From assembly GCA_944383885.1 (NCBI GenBank), contig CALWRF010000020.1, forward strand, positions 62,001 to 126,000: 64,000 nt of DNA, given 5' to 3'. Origin of the DNA: an uncultured Clostridia bacterium. Lineage in GTDB: Bacteria > Bacillota > Clostridia > Lachnospirales > Anaerotignaceae. A program made the translations under genes and the position numbers. Positions 25,008 to 33,938 of the stretch are shown piece after piece (the stretch's first letter is position 1; each line of letters starts with the position of its first letter). Under the pieces are notes generated by a model that was not told where the DNA came from, did no database searches, and saw nothing but the letters and a program-made list of their open reading frames with translations.

Positions 25008-27419
25008 TTATTTAACTACTATATTAACTATTTTATTTGGAACATATATTTCTTTAACTATTGTCTTTCCGGCAAGGCGTGTAGCAAGAACTTCTTTTGC
25101 TTTTGCAAGAACAGTTTCCTTATCGCTTTCGGCGGAAATTTTAAGGTTTTCTCTAAACTTGCCGTTTATCTGAAGAGGAATAGTTATTTCATCAACAGTA
25201 AGTTTTGATAAATCTGCTTTTGGCCAAGAAGTGTCAAATATAGAACCTTCATGACCTGTATCAGACCACAATTCCTGAGCTATATGCGGTGTAAACGGAG
25301 CAAGAAGTATAAGCAGGTCTTCAATACAGGATTTATCAATACCATCCTGTGCTTTGGCTATATCTATCATTTTTGTTGTGTATTCCATAAATCCGCTGAC
25401 AACCGTATTAGTTGTAAGTGCTTCAAGACGTTTTGTAATCTGGTCTATCATTGTGTTTTTAACAAAATCTGATTCTTTTGTAGGGGCATGGTTTTTATCT
25501 TTATATGTGTATATAAATTTCCATACTCTGTTAAGATAACGGAATACACCGTCGATACCGCTGTCGTCCCACTCAGAGTCAACTTCAGGCGGACCAACAA
25601 AAAGCTCATACATTCTTAATGAATCGCAGCCGTATTTTTTAACAAGGTCGTCAGGAGATACTACATTTCCTTTGGATTTGCTCATTTTAGAACCGTCTTT
25701 ATTAATCATACCCTGATTAAACAGTTTAAGGAACGGCTCATCGAAATCTACAACGCCTATATCATAAAGGAATTTTGTGTAGAACCTTGCGTAAAGAAGG
25801 TGAAGAACGGCATGCTCAACACCGCCTACATACATATCAACAGGAAGCCATTTTTTAAGTGCCTCTTTGCTTGCAAGCTCTTTATCATTATGCGGGTCTG
25901 CATATCTGAGGAAATACCATGATGAGCCTGCCCACTGAGGCATTGTATTTGTTTCACGCTTAGCAGGACCGCCGCATTTAGGGCATGTAGTATTTACCCA
26001 GCTGTCAATAGCAGCAAGCGGCGACTCGCCTGTATCCGTAGGTTTGTAGTTTTCAACCTCAGGAAGTTCAACAGGGAGCTGGTCATCAGGAACCACAACT
26101 GTTCCGCAGTGAGGGCAGTGAACAAGAGGAATAGGCTCGCCCCAGTATCTCTGTCTTGAAAATACCCAGTCACGAAGTTTATAGTTAACAGTTTTTTTGC
26201 CAAGACCTTTTTCCTCAAGCATGTGAGGAGCTTTTTCTTTAGCTTCAAAAGCAGTCATGCCCTCAAAAAGAGGTGAGTTAACCATAACTCCGTCGCCTGT
26301 ATAAGCTTCAGTCAGCTCTTTTTCTTCCTCATCTTTTGGTTTAATTACCTGAATAATAGGAAGATTGAATTTTTTGGCAAACTCAAAGTCACGTTCATCG
26401 TGCGCTGGTACGCACATGATAGCGCCTGTACCATAATCAGCAAGTACATAATCAGCAACCCAAATAGGTATAAGCGCGTTGTTTAATGGGTTAACGCCGT
26501 ATGCGCCTGTAAATACGCCTGTTTTTTCTTTATCTGACATACGGTCTACAGATGATTTAGTTGAAGCCTGATAGCAGTAGTCCTCAACAGCCTGCCTGCA
26601 TTCATCTGTAGTAATCTCTTTAACAAGTTTATGTTCCGGGGAAAGAACCATAAATGTGGCTCCGTAAAGTGTATCAGGTCTTGTTGTGTAAACGGTTATT
26701 TTTTTGTCTGTGCCGTCTACTTTAAAGTCTACCTCGGCACCATAACTTTTGCCAATCCAGTCAGACTGCATTTTCTTAACTTTTTCCGGCCAATCAAGTT
26801 TATCAAGGTCGTTAAGAAGCCTTTCAGCATAATTTGTAATTTTCAGCATCCACTGGCGGAGATTTTTCTTAGTTACCTGTGAACCGCATCTTTCGCAAAC
26901 TCCGTTTGTAGCCTCTTCATTGGCTAAAACACACTTACAGCTTGGGCACCAGTTAAGAGGCATTTCTTTTTCATAGGCAAGACCTTTTTCAAACATTCTT
27001 GCAAATATCCATTGTGTCCACTTGTAAAAGCCTTTGTCTGTTGTGTTGATTTCACGGCTCCAGTCGTAAATAGCGCTTATTTCGTGAAGCTGACGCTTTA
27101 CATTTGCGATATTGGCTTTCGTGCTTACTTCAGGATGTGTATTTGTCTTAATTGCGTAGTTTTCAGCAGGAAGACCGAAAGCGTCCCATCCCATTGGATG
27201 AAGTATCTGGTAGCCTTGAAGAAGTTTGTAGCGGCTTATAACATCGCTTAAAACGTAACCTCTCCAATGTCCGACATGAAGACCTGTACCTGAAGGGTAA
27301 GGGAACATGTCAAGGCAGTAATATTTAGGTTTTTTGTCATCTTCTTTGTTTACGGGATTTTTTTCCCATTCAGCACGCCATTTTTTTTCAATGGCAGCAA
27401 ATTCATAACGGCTGTTCAT
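25008..27419 (-). CDS. leuS: Leucyl-tRNA synthetase
   Basis: Charges tRNA-Leu with leucine and edits wrong products. The 803 residues are a full bacterial LeuRS. The class Ia HIGH motif is HVGH (48-51), the KMSKS motif lies at 578-582, and the CP1 editing domain lies between, with TRPDTLYGATFMVLSPEH and GTGAIMCVPAHDERD. Zinc-type cysteine pairs occur (CPSCKCVLANEEATNGVCERC and CPHCGTVV...CPKCGG). The ribosome site GGGAGGA precedes the ATG. Expression should be controlled by the T-box leader upstream, so it rises when uncharged tRNA-Leu accumulates. Confidence 0.98.
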   Translation of the reverse strand: MNSRYEFAAIEKKWRAEWEKNPVNKEDDKKPKYYCLDMFPYPSGTGLHVGHWRGYVLSDVISRYKLLQGYQILHPMGWDAFGLPAENYAIKTNTHPEVSTKANIANVKRQLHEISAIYDWSREINTTDKGFYKWTQWIFARMFEKGLAYEKEMPLNWCPSCKCVLANEEATNGVCERCGSQVTKKNLRQWMLKITNYAERLLNDLDKLDWPEKVKKMQSDWIGKSYGAEVDFKVDGTDKKITVYTTRPDTLYGATFMVLSPEHKLVKEITTDECRQAVEDYCYQASTKSSVDRMSDKEKTGVFTGAYGVNPLNNALIPIWVADYVLADYGTGAIMCVPAHDERDFEFAKKFNLPIIQVIKPKDEEEKELTEAYTGDGVMVNSPLFEGMTAFEAKEKAPHMLEEKGLGKKTVNYKLRDWVFSRQRYWGEPIPLVHCPHCGTVVVPDDQLPVELPEVENYKPTDTGESPLAAIDSWVNTTCPKCGGPAKRETNTMPQWAGSSWYFLRYADPHNDKELASKEALKKWLPVDMYVGGVEHAVLHLLYARFYTKFLYDIGVVDFDEPFLKLFNQGMINKDGSKMSKSKGNVVSPDDLVKKYGCDSLRMYELFVGPPEVDSEWDDSGIDGVFRYLNRVWKFIYTYKDKNHAPTKESDFVKNTMIDQITKRLEALTTNTVVSGFMEYTTKMIDIAKAQDGIDKSCIEDLLILLAPFTPHIAQELWSDTGHEGSIFDTSWPKADLSKLTVDEITIPLQINGKFRENLKISAESDKETVLAKAKEVLATRLAGKTIVKEIYVPNKIVNIVVK

Positions 27420-27483
27420 TTATTTTCCTCCCAAAAGATTATTAAAAGCCGGCTTATTATCTGCTGATTTTAAAGCGGAAATA

Positions 27484-27716
27484 AAAAATCCCTCATCTCT
27501 TTAGAGACGAAGGACATTCCTCGCGGTACCACTCTATTTTGCCAAAAGGCACAACTCAAAATCTTTAACGCAGATATACGCCAGACCTACTGCTATTTCA
27601 GTCTGAAGCTCAAAGGCGAGTTCGGAAAAAACATAATGCCGTCTTGCACCTTCCGGCGGCTCTCTGAAAATATATTAAGTCCTACTGCTCCTTATCAAAG
27701 CCTGAAATATGAAATT
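27484..27716 (-). ncRNA. T-box leader of leuS with CUC (leucine) specifier
   Basis: On the minus strand the T-box core AGAGTGGTACCGCGA lies at 27535-27521, in the antiterminator. It is followed by a terminator hairpin (CCTTCGTCTC with GAGATGAGGG) and six T residues at about 27516-27484. Stem I occupies about 27710-27600 with the AGTA bulge motif. The specifier context CCGAACTCGCC gives codon CUC at 27620-27618, a leucine codon, which matches the downstream gene. Uncharged tRNA-Leu is expected to favour the antiterminator and allow leuS transcription. Confidence 0.93.
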
Positions 27717-27723
27717 ACATTAA

Positions 27724-27752
27724 TTTATACCATATATTTTAAAATAAATCAA
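27724..27752 (-). promoter_or_regulatory. Sigma-A promoter of the leuS T-box transcript
   Basis: On the minus strand TTGATT (27752-27747) and TATAAA (27729-27724) are separated by 17 bp, directly before the T-box leader and just after the asparaginase stop codon. Confidence 0.7.
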
Positions 27753-27764
27753 GGCATAAATATT

Positions 27765-28754
27765 TTAATTGCCTAATTCCCCAACAAAATTTGTATTAAA
27801 ATAATTTTTTATTGTTTTAATATCATGTGTTTTAGTAAGAACCCATTTTAGCTTTGCATATACAGATTCTGTTGTCATAATTCCGCTTTCTACAGCACCG
27901 GCGTTCAGTGCAAGAAGTCCGCTTTCATATACGCTGAAATCACTTTTTTCATAAAGGCATTGGCTTAATAATATAACAGGTATATTATTTTTTATTAATT
28001 CTTCAATGCATTTAACTGTATTGCTGAACTTAAAGCTTATTCCGCCAAGACCAAAGCATTCAATTATAATTCCATCAAATCTGCTTTTTAATATGTATTC
28101 AAATATACCGGTATCCATATCTGGAGTTAACTTTAATAACAATATTCGGCTGTCTGCGATATTTGAATACTCAAACGCTGAACTTGTGTTAAATAAAGAA
28201 TTGTAATTAATTTCAAGTTTTCCGTTTTGTAATACCGCTGTGTACGGATAGTTTATGCTCTCAAAGGCATTGTCGCTTAATGTATGGGTTTTGACACAGT
28301 GGGTGCCGGATATTATTTTGTCATAAAACGCTACAAATACACCTCTTATACCGCTTTTTACGGTTTTAACAGCCAACGACAGGTTTGAATATCCATCGCT
28401 GTCTTTTTCGCATGCAGGACGCTGTGAACCTGTAAGCACAACAGGAATATTTATGTTCTGAAGCATAAAAGAGAGAGCAGAGGCTGTATATGCCATTGTA
28501 TCGGTTCCGTGGCAGAGAATAATGCCGGTGTATTTGTCTTTGCTTCGGCAGATTTCATTGCCTATTATGTTCCACTTGTCGCAGCCCATATCGGAGCTGT
28601 CTATGCTCATTAACTCTTTTACATCAAAGTCATCATCGGAAATTTCTTTAAGTAAGTTTTTGAAATATTCTTTTCCGTTTGACGGCACAAGTCCGGAGCT
28701 TGTTTTTTCACATGCTATAGTTCCGCCGGTAAGAAGCACAAGTATTCTGCTCAT
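27765..28754 (-). CDS. Asparaginase
   Basis: Hydrolyses L-asparagine to aspartate and ammonia. The 329 residues carry both active-site signatures: LLTGGTIACEK with the nucleophile Thr12, and GIILCHGTDTMAYTA with Thr84 and Asp85. No signal peptide is present, so it is a cytoplasmic, type I-like enzyme. Some related proteins act in Glu-tRNA amidotransferase complexes (GatD), but those have an extra N-terminal domain that is missing here. The ribosome site is GAAAGGAA. No terminator separates it from the leuS promoter, so some read-through into the T-box leader is possible. Confidence 0.93.
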   Translation of the reverse strand: MSRILVLLTGGTIACEKTSSGLVPSNGKEYFKNLLKEISDDDFDVKELMSIDSSDMGCDKWNIIGNEICRSKDKYTGIILCHGTDTMAYTASALSFMLQNINIPVVLTGSQRPACEKDSDGYSNLSLAVKTVKSGIRGVFVAFYDKIISGTHCVKTHTLSDNAFESINYPYTAVLQNGKLEINYNSLFNTSSAFEYSNIADSRILLLKLTPDMDTGIFEYILKSRFDGIIIECFGLGGISFKFSNTVKCIEELIKNNIPVILLSQCLYEKSDFSVYESGLLALNAGAVESGIMTTESVYAKLKWVLTKTHDIKTIKNYFNTNFVGELGN

Positions 28755-28790
28755 TTATTATTTCCTTTCAAAGTGCGTAAAAATAATTAC

Positions 28791-29549
28791 TTACATTATA
28801 AATACTTTTATAAATAAAATGACAAGTATTATTATAAACATAGGACGTATAAAACGCGAGCCTTTTTTAATAGCTATTTGGGAGCCCAAAATGTTTCCGG
28901 CTATGCCGAATATGGCTGCCGGAAGACCTATATGCCACATTATCTGACCGCTTAAGGCAAATGTAACAAATGCAGCTATATTTGAGGCAAGGTTAACTAC
29001 TTTGGCGTTGCCTGAGGCTGTCAAAAGGTCAAAGCCGCTGAATATTGTAAAGCATAAAATAAGGAATGTGCCTGTTCCCGGACCAAAAAATCCATCGTAA
29101 CAGCCAAGTAACAGACCTATTATTATACATAAAACAATTAAGCGCCGTTGTGGTATGCTGCCTGTTCTGTCTTCGCTGCCGAAATCTTTCTTGAATATTA
29201 TAAAAAGAGCCACAACAGGCAGTGTAATCATAAGAATTAATCTTAAAGCATTGTCAGAAGCTATCATATTAAGCATAGCGCCTGCCCATGACCCCAAAAG
29301 AGCGGCAGCAGCGGAAATAAGTGCGGCTTTAATATGTATTTTTCCGTTTTTAAAAAATGTCCATGCTGAAAAAAAAGTCCCGAATACAGATGAGCATTTA
29401 TTTGTTCCCGTTGCTATATGCGGCGGTATGCCTGCCGCCATATACGCTGGAAGCGATATAAGCCCTCCGCCGCCTGCGGCTGAGTCTATAAAACCTGCCG
29501 CAAAAACAAGAGGGCATACGATTAAAAGTATATTTATTGATTCACCCAT
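28791..29549 (-). CDS. TauE/SafE family sulfite or organic anion exporter
   Basis: A 252-residue membrane protein with seven to eight predicted helices in two similar halves, as in the TauE/SafE (DUF81) family. Conserved glycine-rich stretches are AAGFIDSAAGGGGLISLPAYMAAGIPPHIATGTNK near the N-terminus and LLGCYDGFFGPGTGTFLILCFT with TASGNAKVVNLASN in the second half. Members are linked to export of sulfite, sulfoacetate or similar anions, but the substrate is not evident here. The ATG at 29549 is used because CGGAGGA precedes it; the upstream in-frame start at 29588 has none. Confidence 0.92.
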   Translation of the reverse strand: MGESINILLIVCPLVFAAGFIDSAAGGGGLISLPAYMAAGIPPHIATGTNKCSSVFGTFFSAWTFFKNGKIHIKAALISAAAALLGSWAGAMLNMIASDNALRLILMITLPVVALFIIFKKDFGSEDRTGSIPQRRLIVLCIIIGLLLGCYDGFFGPGTGTFLILCFTIFSGFDLLTASGNAKVVNLASNIAAFVTFALSGQIMWHIGLPAAIFGIAGNILGSQIAIKKGSRFIRPMFIIILVILFIKVFIM

Positions 29550-29671
29550 TAAATTTTCCTCCGACAAAGAATATATTGACTTTGGCATTATACATTAAAT
29601 TTTGATTATAATCAACAGATTTATTCGCATAATAAAAAAGATAAAAATTACATAACAATATATAAATATAC

Positions 29672-29700
29672 TTGAAACATAGTTATAATTACTATATAAT
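29672..29700 (+). promoter_or_regulatory. Sigma-A promoter of the DUF1836 gene
   Basis: TTGAAA and TATAAT, both at or next to consensus, are separated by 17 bp, 43 bp before the assigned start codon. Confidence 0.75.
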
Positions 29701-29742
29701 GTAATAAATTAAATCTTAATTAATTTAATGGAGCTGATTAAT

Positions 29743-30312
29743 TTGGAGATAGATTTTAACGAATTCAGGAAAAAAGACCAGAGTTCTATTATAGAGCTTA
29801 ATGATATACCTAATATTGACCTTTATATGGATCAAGTAACTACTTTTATGGAAACGAAGCTGAGCGGATATAAAAGAAATGAAAAAGATAAAATACTTAC
29901 TAAAACAATGATTAATAATTATGCTAAAGCAAAGCTTTTTCCGCCGCCTGTTAAAAAGAAATATACAAAAAATCATGTAATGGTGCTTATTATAATTTAT
30001 CATCTTAAAAATATGCTTTCAATTAACGATATAGGACGGCTCATTGCGCCTGTTACAAAAGCTTTAAATGAGGACCCTGACAGCAGCATACTTTCTGAAC
30101 TCTACAGCAGTTTTGTACTTATGCAGAAAGAGGCTTACGAGCTTATTGGCAAAAAACAGTCATTTGACGAGAATTTTTTTAAAAACATAGAATTAAGCGA
30201 TGTTATTAAAAACAAGAATGAATTTGTTGCTATATTATATGTTTTGGGATTTTCTATTTTTTCTAACCTTGAAAAACGCCTTTCAGAAAAAATAATAGAC
30301 AGCAAGTTTTAA
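29743..30312 (+). CDS. DUF1836 domain-containing protein
   Basis: A 189-residue protein of the DUF1836 family, common in Firmicutes with no established function. The segment ILTKTMINNYAKAKLFPPPVKKKYTKNHVMVLIIIYHLKNMLSINDIGRLI is characteristic and resembles a MerR-like helix-turn-helix, so a DNA-binding role has been suggested. The start is uncertain: TTG at 29743 has GGAG 9 bases upstream, whereas the ATG at 29728 has no ribosome site. I prefer the TTG. The gene is monocistronic with a near-consensus promoter. Confidence 0.85.
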   Translation: MEIDFNEFRKKDQSSIIELNDIPNIDLYMDQVTTFMETKLSGYKRNEKDKILTKTMINNYAKAKLFPPPVKKKYTKNHVMVLIIIYHLKNMLSINDIGRLIAPVTKALNEDPDSSILSELYSSFVLMQKEAYELIGKKQSFDENFFKNIELSDVIKNKNEFVAILYVLGFSIFSNLEKRLSEKIIDSKF

Positions 30313-30421
30313 TTTTTTAGTAATTTAATTGAAATAATGTCTCAAAATGTGTTAAAATAAATTAACGGCTGAATTTAGTAATTACTGTAATTAGCCTATA
30401 TAATGCGAGGAGGAGTTTATT

Positions 30422-31000
30422 ATGGTTAAGAAAATTTTAATGCTTTGCGGTGACTATACCGAGGATTATGAAACAATGGTTCCATTTCAGGCTCTCTCAA
30501 TGTTGGGTTATCAGGTAGATGCCGTATGCCCTGATAAAAAAGCGGGGGATACTGTGGCTACAGCTGTTCACGACTTTTTAGGAAAACAGACATATACTGA
30601 GCTTACAGGGCATAATTTTGCTCTTACGGCTGATTTTGATTCTGTTAAAACATCAGATTATGTTGGACTTTTTATTACAGGCGGACGTGCTCCGGAGTAC
30701 ATAAGGCTTAACCCAAGGGTTATTGAAATAGTTAAGGAATTTTTTGCAGACAATAAACCTGTTGCGGCTATATGCCATGGTCCGCAGATACTTACGGCTG
30801 CAGGCGTACTTAAAGGTTACAAGGCAACGGCATATTCAGCAGTAGGTCCTGATATTAACCTTGCAGGCGGTGAATATGTGGAAGTTCCTGTTGACCAGGC
30901 TGTTGTTGATAGAAACCTTGTTACTGCCCCTGCGTGGCCGGGTGATACAGCAATCTGCCGTGAGTTTGCAAAATTATTAGGCGCTAAAATAGAGATTTGA
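30422..31000 (+). CDS. DJ-1/PfpI family protein (class I glutamine amidotransferase-like)
   Basis: A 192-residue protein of the DJ-1/PfpI superfamily. The nucleophile elbow [18 protein letters not shown] holds Cys118 followed by His119, and [12 protein letters not shown] near residue 85 supplies the conserved glycines. PfpI-like members have been described as proteases, deglycases or chaperones, with disputed activity, so the role stays open. The ribosome site is GAGGAGG. It has its own terminator and does not seem to share a transcript with its neighbours. Confidence 0.9.
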   Translation: MVKKILMLCGDYTEDYETMVPFQALSMLGYQVDAVCPDKKAGDTVATAVHDFLGKQTYTELTGHNFALTADFDSVKTSDYVGLFITGGRAPEYIRLNPRVIEIVKEFFADNKPVAAICHGPQILTAAGVLKGYKATAYSAVGPDINLAGGEYVEVPVDQAVVDRNLVTAPAWPGDTAICREFAKLLGAKIEI

Positions 31001-31010
31001 TTTTTTGAAA

Positions 31011-31061
31011 ATATAAAAAGCCGGAACTTATGGCATAGCCGTTATGTTTCGGCTTTTATAT
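31011..31061 (+). terminator. Intrinsic terminator after the DJ-1/PfpI gene
   Basis: ATATAAAAAGCCG and CGGCTTTTATAT form a long stem with one bulge around a 20-base loop. Confidence 0.75.
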
Positions 31062-31127
31062 TGCGCAATTTATATTTTGCTTTTTTATAACTCTTTATAA
31101 CTTTTATACTTTGCATATTTTTTATAA

Positions 31128-31156
31128 TTGAGAGACGGTTTAGATGTGCATATACT
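31128..31156 (+). promoter_or_regulatory. Sigma-A promoter of tspO
   Basis: TTGAGA and TATACT are separated by 17 bp, 75 bp before the tspO start codon. Confidence 0.65.
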
Positions 31157-31230
31157 TTTAATATCCATTTTATAGGTTTATGTATACAGACACGCTGTTA
31201 AACATAAATTATATATCGGAGGTGGATTTA

Positions 31231-31701
31231 ATGGTTATCCATTTAAGGAAATTAGTTGTATGCATAGCTTTGCCGCTTATAGTTGGCTGGATTTCATCTT
31301 TAATTACACAAAGCAGCATGGTAGTTTTTGAAACAATTAATAAGCCGTATCTTTCTCCGCCCGGCTGGGTTTTTCCTGTTGTATGGACTATTCTTTATAT
31401 ACTTATGGGCATTTCTTCTTATATTGTACTTACATCAGGTCAAAGTTTTTATAAAATAAAAACGGCTGTTTCAGTATATTTAGTTCAGCTTATTTTTAAT
31501 TTTATTTGGCCTGTTATTTTCTTTAACGCGCAAAACTATCTTTTAGCTTTTGTCTGCCTTTTAGTTCTTTGGATGCTTATTTTGGCAACAACTGTTTTAT
31601 TTTGCAGTATTTCCAAAACAGCAGGAAAGCTTATGATTTTTTATCTGCTTTGGGTAACATTTGCTGGATATCTTAATTATTCAGTTTATTTGTTAAACTA
31701 A
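31231..31701 (+). CDS. tspO: TspO/MBR family tryptophan-rich sensory protein
   Basis: A 156-residue protein with five predicted membrane helices. It has the family signature NKPYLSPPGWVFPVVWTILYILMGISSYIV (residues about 35-65), with the conserved Pro-Pro-Gly-Trp and Trp-Thr. Further aromatic residues in LIFNFIWPVIFFN and LLWVTFAGYLNYSVYLLN line the porphyrin-binding cavity of the fold. Bacterial homologues bind porphyrins and influence tetrapyrrole and stress responses. The ATG at 31231 follows GGAGGTGG; an ATG at 31180 in the same frame has no ribosome site. Confidence 0.94.
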   Translation: MVIHLRKLVVCIALPLIVGWISSLITQSSMVVFETINKPYLSPPGWVFPVVWTILYILMGISSYIVLTSGQSFYKIKTAVSVYLVQLIFNFIWPVIFFNAQNYLLAFVCLLVLWMLILATTVLFCSISKTAGKLMIFYLLWVTFAGYLNYSVYLLN

Positions 31702-31707
31702 ACAAAA

Positions 31708-31750
31708 ATAAGGCTTAGCCGTAAAAAATGGTTAAGCCTTATATTTATTT
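31708..31750. terminator. Bidirectional terminator between tspO and the ferritin-like gene
   Basis: ATAAGGCTTAGCC pairs with GGTTAAGCCTTAT (one G-U) around a 9-base loop, with T-rich DNA on the plus strand and AT-rich DNA on the other. Confidence 0.8.
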
Positions 31751-31774
31751 TTGGCTGTTACGCCGTATTATTTG

Positions 31775-32155
31775 TTATAAAAACTGACGTATGTCTTTTG
31801 AAAGATTCTCTTCAAGTACTATAAGATTTTCGGCTATGCTTTTTGATTTTTCATCTGCGTTTTTGTATTGGTTGAGATATTTACTCAGTGATTTTACGCC
31901 CATGCCGCAGCCATCGGTAATTAAATCTGCAATAGTCTGGTCTGATTCGTCAAATGCCATTTTAACATTTGTCTTGAGCCAAGACATGCCTTTTGCCATA
32001 GTATTAGGTTCTTTGCCTTCGTTATTATAAGTGTTCAGGAGCTCATGAATTTCACGCTCCAATTTGCTATGACTGTTTTTGCATGATGTTAATATATTTT
32101 TAAATTTACTGCTGCTGACATAGTTTAATACCTCATCAATAGCGTCAATTCCCAT
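31775..32155 (-). CDS. Ferritin-like helical protein (DUF2383-type), start codon unclear
   Basis: The 126 residues from the first normal start codon are almost all helical, with charged heptads and the segment ILTSCKNSHSKLEREIHELL followed by MAKGMSWLKTNVKMAFDESDQTIADLITDGCGMG. This resembles the small clostridial proteins with a DUF2383/ferritin-like fold. The function is unknown; they have been seen near stress genes. The frame stays open upstream and reads IEQDTVRLLRECDSGIK, which looks like the missing N-terminus of the family. No ATG, GTG or TTG precedes it. An AAAAGGGG ribosome site lies 10 bases before an ATA codon at 32209-32207, so the gene may start there with a non-standard codon or have lost its start codon. 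Confidence 0.75.
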   Translation of the reverse strand: MGIDAIDEVLNYVSSSKFKNILTSCKNSHSKLEREIHELLNTYNNEGKEPNTMAKGMSWLKTNVKMAFDESDQTIADLITDGCGMGVKSLSKYLNQYKNADEKSKSIAENLIVLEENLSKDIRQFL

Positions 32156-32311
32156 TTTAATGCCTGAATCACATTCCCTTAAAAGCCTTACTGTGTCCTG
32201 CTCTATTATTTTAACGCATCCCCTTTTTAATTTGTTTAATTTAGTATTTGTTAATTAAGCTTAAAGTATGTGTTTTAAAATAAAAAGCAGAATAAAACTA
32301 CAATAAAAAAA

Positions 32312-33220
32312 CTAAATATTTTGGTTATTTTCATTATCTAATAACACAAGTTTTAAAGCCTCAATGAATTTTTTTCCGGCATTGGAAAAGACCTGATTTT
32401 TTTTCCACACAAAGTCAAGGTTGCTTTTAAGAGGCGGATTCAATGGTTTAAAGCACAAAGGGCTGTTTCCAGTTGTATTTATCAGTCTGTCAAGGCACAA
32501 TGCATAGCCGAAGTTCTGAGAAACAAGGACAGAGGCATTGTAAATTAAATTATATGTAGCAACTATATTAAAAATATTGAAGTCGCATCCGCACCAGCCT
32601 GAAAGCTCATTTTGCACAAACGACTGACGCGAAACAATTAAAGGCAGTTCTTTTAAATCTTCAGGCGTTATGTATTTTTTATCAGAAAGAGGGCTGTTTT
32701 TTGGCATAAGCAGTCCCCATGTATCAAAAACAGGCAGACGAATATAATTATATTTTTCTATATCGGCTGGTTCTATTAATATTCCAAAATCCATAATACC
32801 GCTGTCAAGCCTTTCTGCTACATCGTCAGCATTACCGCTGAACAGGTGGTAGCGTATATGGGGATATTTATTTTGAATGCTCTTAGCGGCTTTTGCGATT
32901 AACATTATAGCCTCAGTTTCACCGCTTCCTATATATATGTCACCGCTTACAATTTCGTCTGGCTGTGAAAGCTCAAACTTTGTTTTTTCTGTTAAAGACA
33001 GTATTTCTTCAGCTCTTTTGCGTAAAATCATGCCTTCATTGGTTAATGTAACCTTTTTATTTCTTCCGCCTCGGTTAAAAAGCTTAACACCAAGTTCTTC
33101 TTCCAGTTCCATAATCTGGCGTGACAGAGTAGGCTGAGTAATGTGGATTTGCTCGGCGGCTTTTGTAATGCTTTCTTCTTTAGCAATGGTTAAAAAATAT
33201 TTCAAAACTCTTATTTCCAT
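32312..33220 (-). CDS. LysR family transcriptional regulator
   Basis: A 302-residue LysR-type regulator. The N-terminal winged helix-turn-helix (residues 1-60) has the typical LKYFLTIAKEESITKAAEQIHITQPTLSRQIMELEEELGVKLFNRG. A periplasmic-binding-protein-like effector domain follows from about residue 90 (SGDIYIGSGETEAIMLIAKAA). It is transcribed divergently from the four-gene operon that starts at 33363, with 142 bp between the start codons, the standard layout for a LysR protein controlling its neighbour. The ribosome site is AAGGTG. The effector is unknown. Confidence 0.93.
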   Translation of the reverse strand: MEIRVLKYFLTIAKEESITKAAEQIHITQPTLSRQIMELEEELGVKLFNRGGRNKKVTLTNEGMILRKRAEEILSLTEKTKFELSQPDEIVSGDIYIGSGETEAIMLIAKAAKSIQNKYPHIRYHLFSGNADDVAERLDSGIMDFGILIEPADIEKYNYIRLPVFDTWGLLMPKNSPLSDKKYITPEDLKELPLIVSRQSFVQNELSGWCGCDFNIFNIVATYNLIYNASVLVSQNFGYALCLDRLINTTGNSPLCFKPLNPPLKSNLDFVWKKNQVFSNAGKKFIEALKLVLLDNENNQNI

Positions 33221-33284
33221 GTATTCACCTTTTATATAAAAATTAAATGCTTATAATGAATATTATATCATTTATTATAGGTAT

Positions 33285-33313
33285 TTGCTATTTTATTTTT
33301 TAAAGTTTATAAT
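33285..33313 (+). promoter_or_regulatory. Sigma-A promoter of the acetyltransferase-hydrolase operon
   Basis: TTGCTA and a perfect TATAAT are separated by 17 bp, in the shared LysR intergenic region. The dyad TTATAATGAATATTATA near 33251 could be a regulator site, although it does not show a clean T-N11-A box. Confidence 0.6.
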
Positions 33314-33362
33314 TTAGGTACATTAAACAAGTGATAAATAAGTAATAAGAAGGAGAATATAT

Positions 33363-33938
33363 ATGGAATTAAATGAGTTTTTAGATAAACTTAACAATGG
33401 AGAAACAATAAAAGGAGGTTCAGCTGAACATCAGTTTATGCATAAAGTCAGCCAGGATGCTTTGCGTATTACTGCTGAATTAAATGGTGCGTACCATACG
33501 CCGGAAGAAGTAAGGAAATTGTTTTCTGAGTTAATTGGGAAAGATGTTGATGAGTCATTTGGTTTGTTCCCGCCTTTTTATTCTGACTGCGGAAAAAACA
33601 TAACTATTGGAAAAAATGTTTTTATTAATTCTGGATGCCGTTTTCAGGATCAAGGCGGAATAACAATAGGTGATGGGGCATTAATAGGACATAATGTGGT
33701 ATTGGCTACATTAAATCATGATTTTTCACCTAATAACCGCAGTACTTTGCATCCTGCGCCTATTGTAATAGGCAAAAATGTGTGGATAGGCTCAAACGCT
33801 ACAGTTGTGCCAGGTGTAACAATTGGCGATGGGGCAATTATTGCAGCCGGCTCTGTCGTTACAAAAGACGTGCCTGAAAACGCTGTTGCCGCAGGTGTAC
33901 CGGCTAAAGTTGTTAAATATTTAGAGGAGGAAATGTAA
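33363..33938 (+). CDS. Sugar O-acetyltransferase (maltose/galactoside acetyltransferase family)
   Basis: A 191-residue hexapeptide-repeat acyltransferase of the LacA/Maa/NodL group, using acetyl-CoA to acetylate a sugar hydroxyl. The N-terminal helical maltose-acetyltransferase-like region (residues 1-60) is present. The left-handed beta-helix repeats follow ([34 protein letters not shown]), with the catalytic histidine in [11 protein letters not shown] and the loop [30 protein letters not shown]. The ribosome site is AAGGAGA. The stop codon overlaps the next start by one base (TAATG). It is the first gene of the LysR-linked operon; the acceptor is unknown. Confidence 0.92.
   Translation: MELNEFLDKLNNGETIKGGSAEHQFMHKVSQDALRITAELNGAYHTPEEVRKLFSELIGKDVDESFGLFPPFYSDCGKNITIGKNVFINSGCRFQDQGGITIGDGALIGHNVVLATLNHDFSPNNRSTLHPAPIVIGKNVWIGSNATVVPGVTIGDGAIIAAGSVVTKDVPENAVAAGVPAKVVKYLEEEM

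Noticed and set aside
28791-29588. Start of the TauE/SafE gene at 29588
   Set aside because: The extra 13 residues have no ribosome site, and CGGAGGA sits between them and the ATG at 29549.
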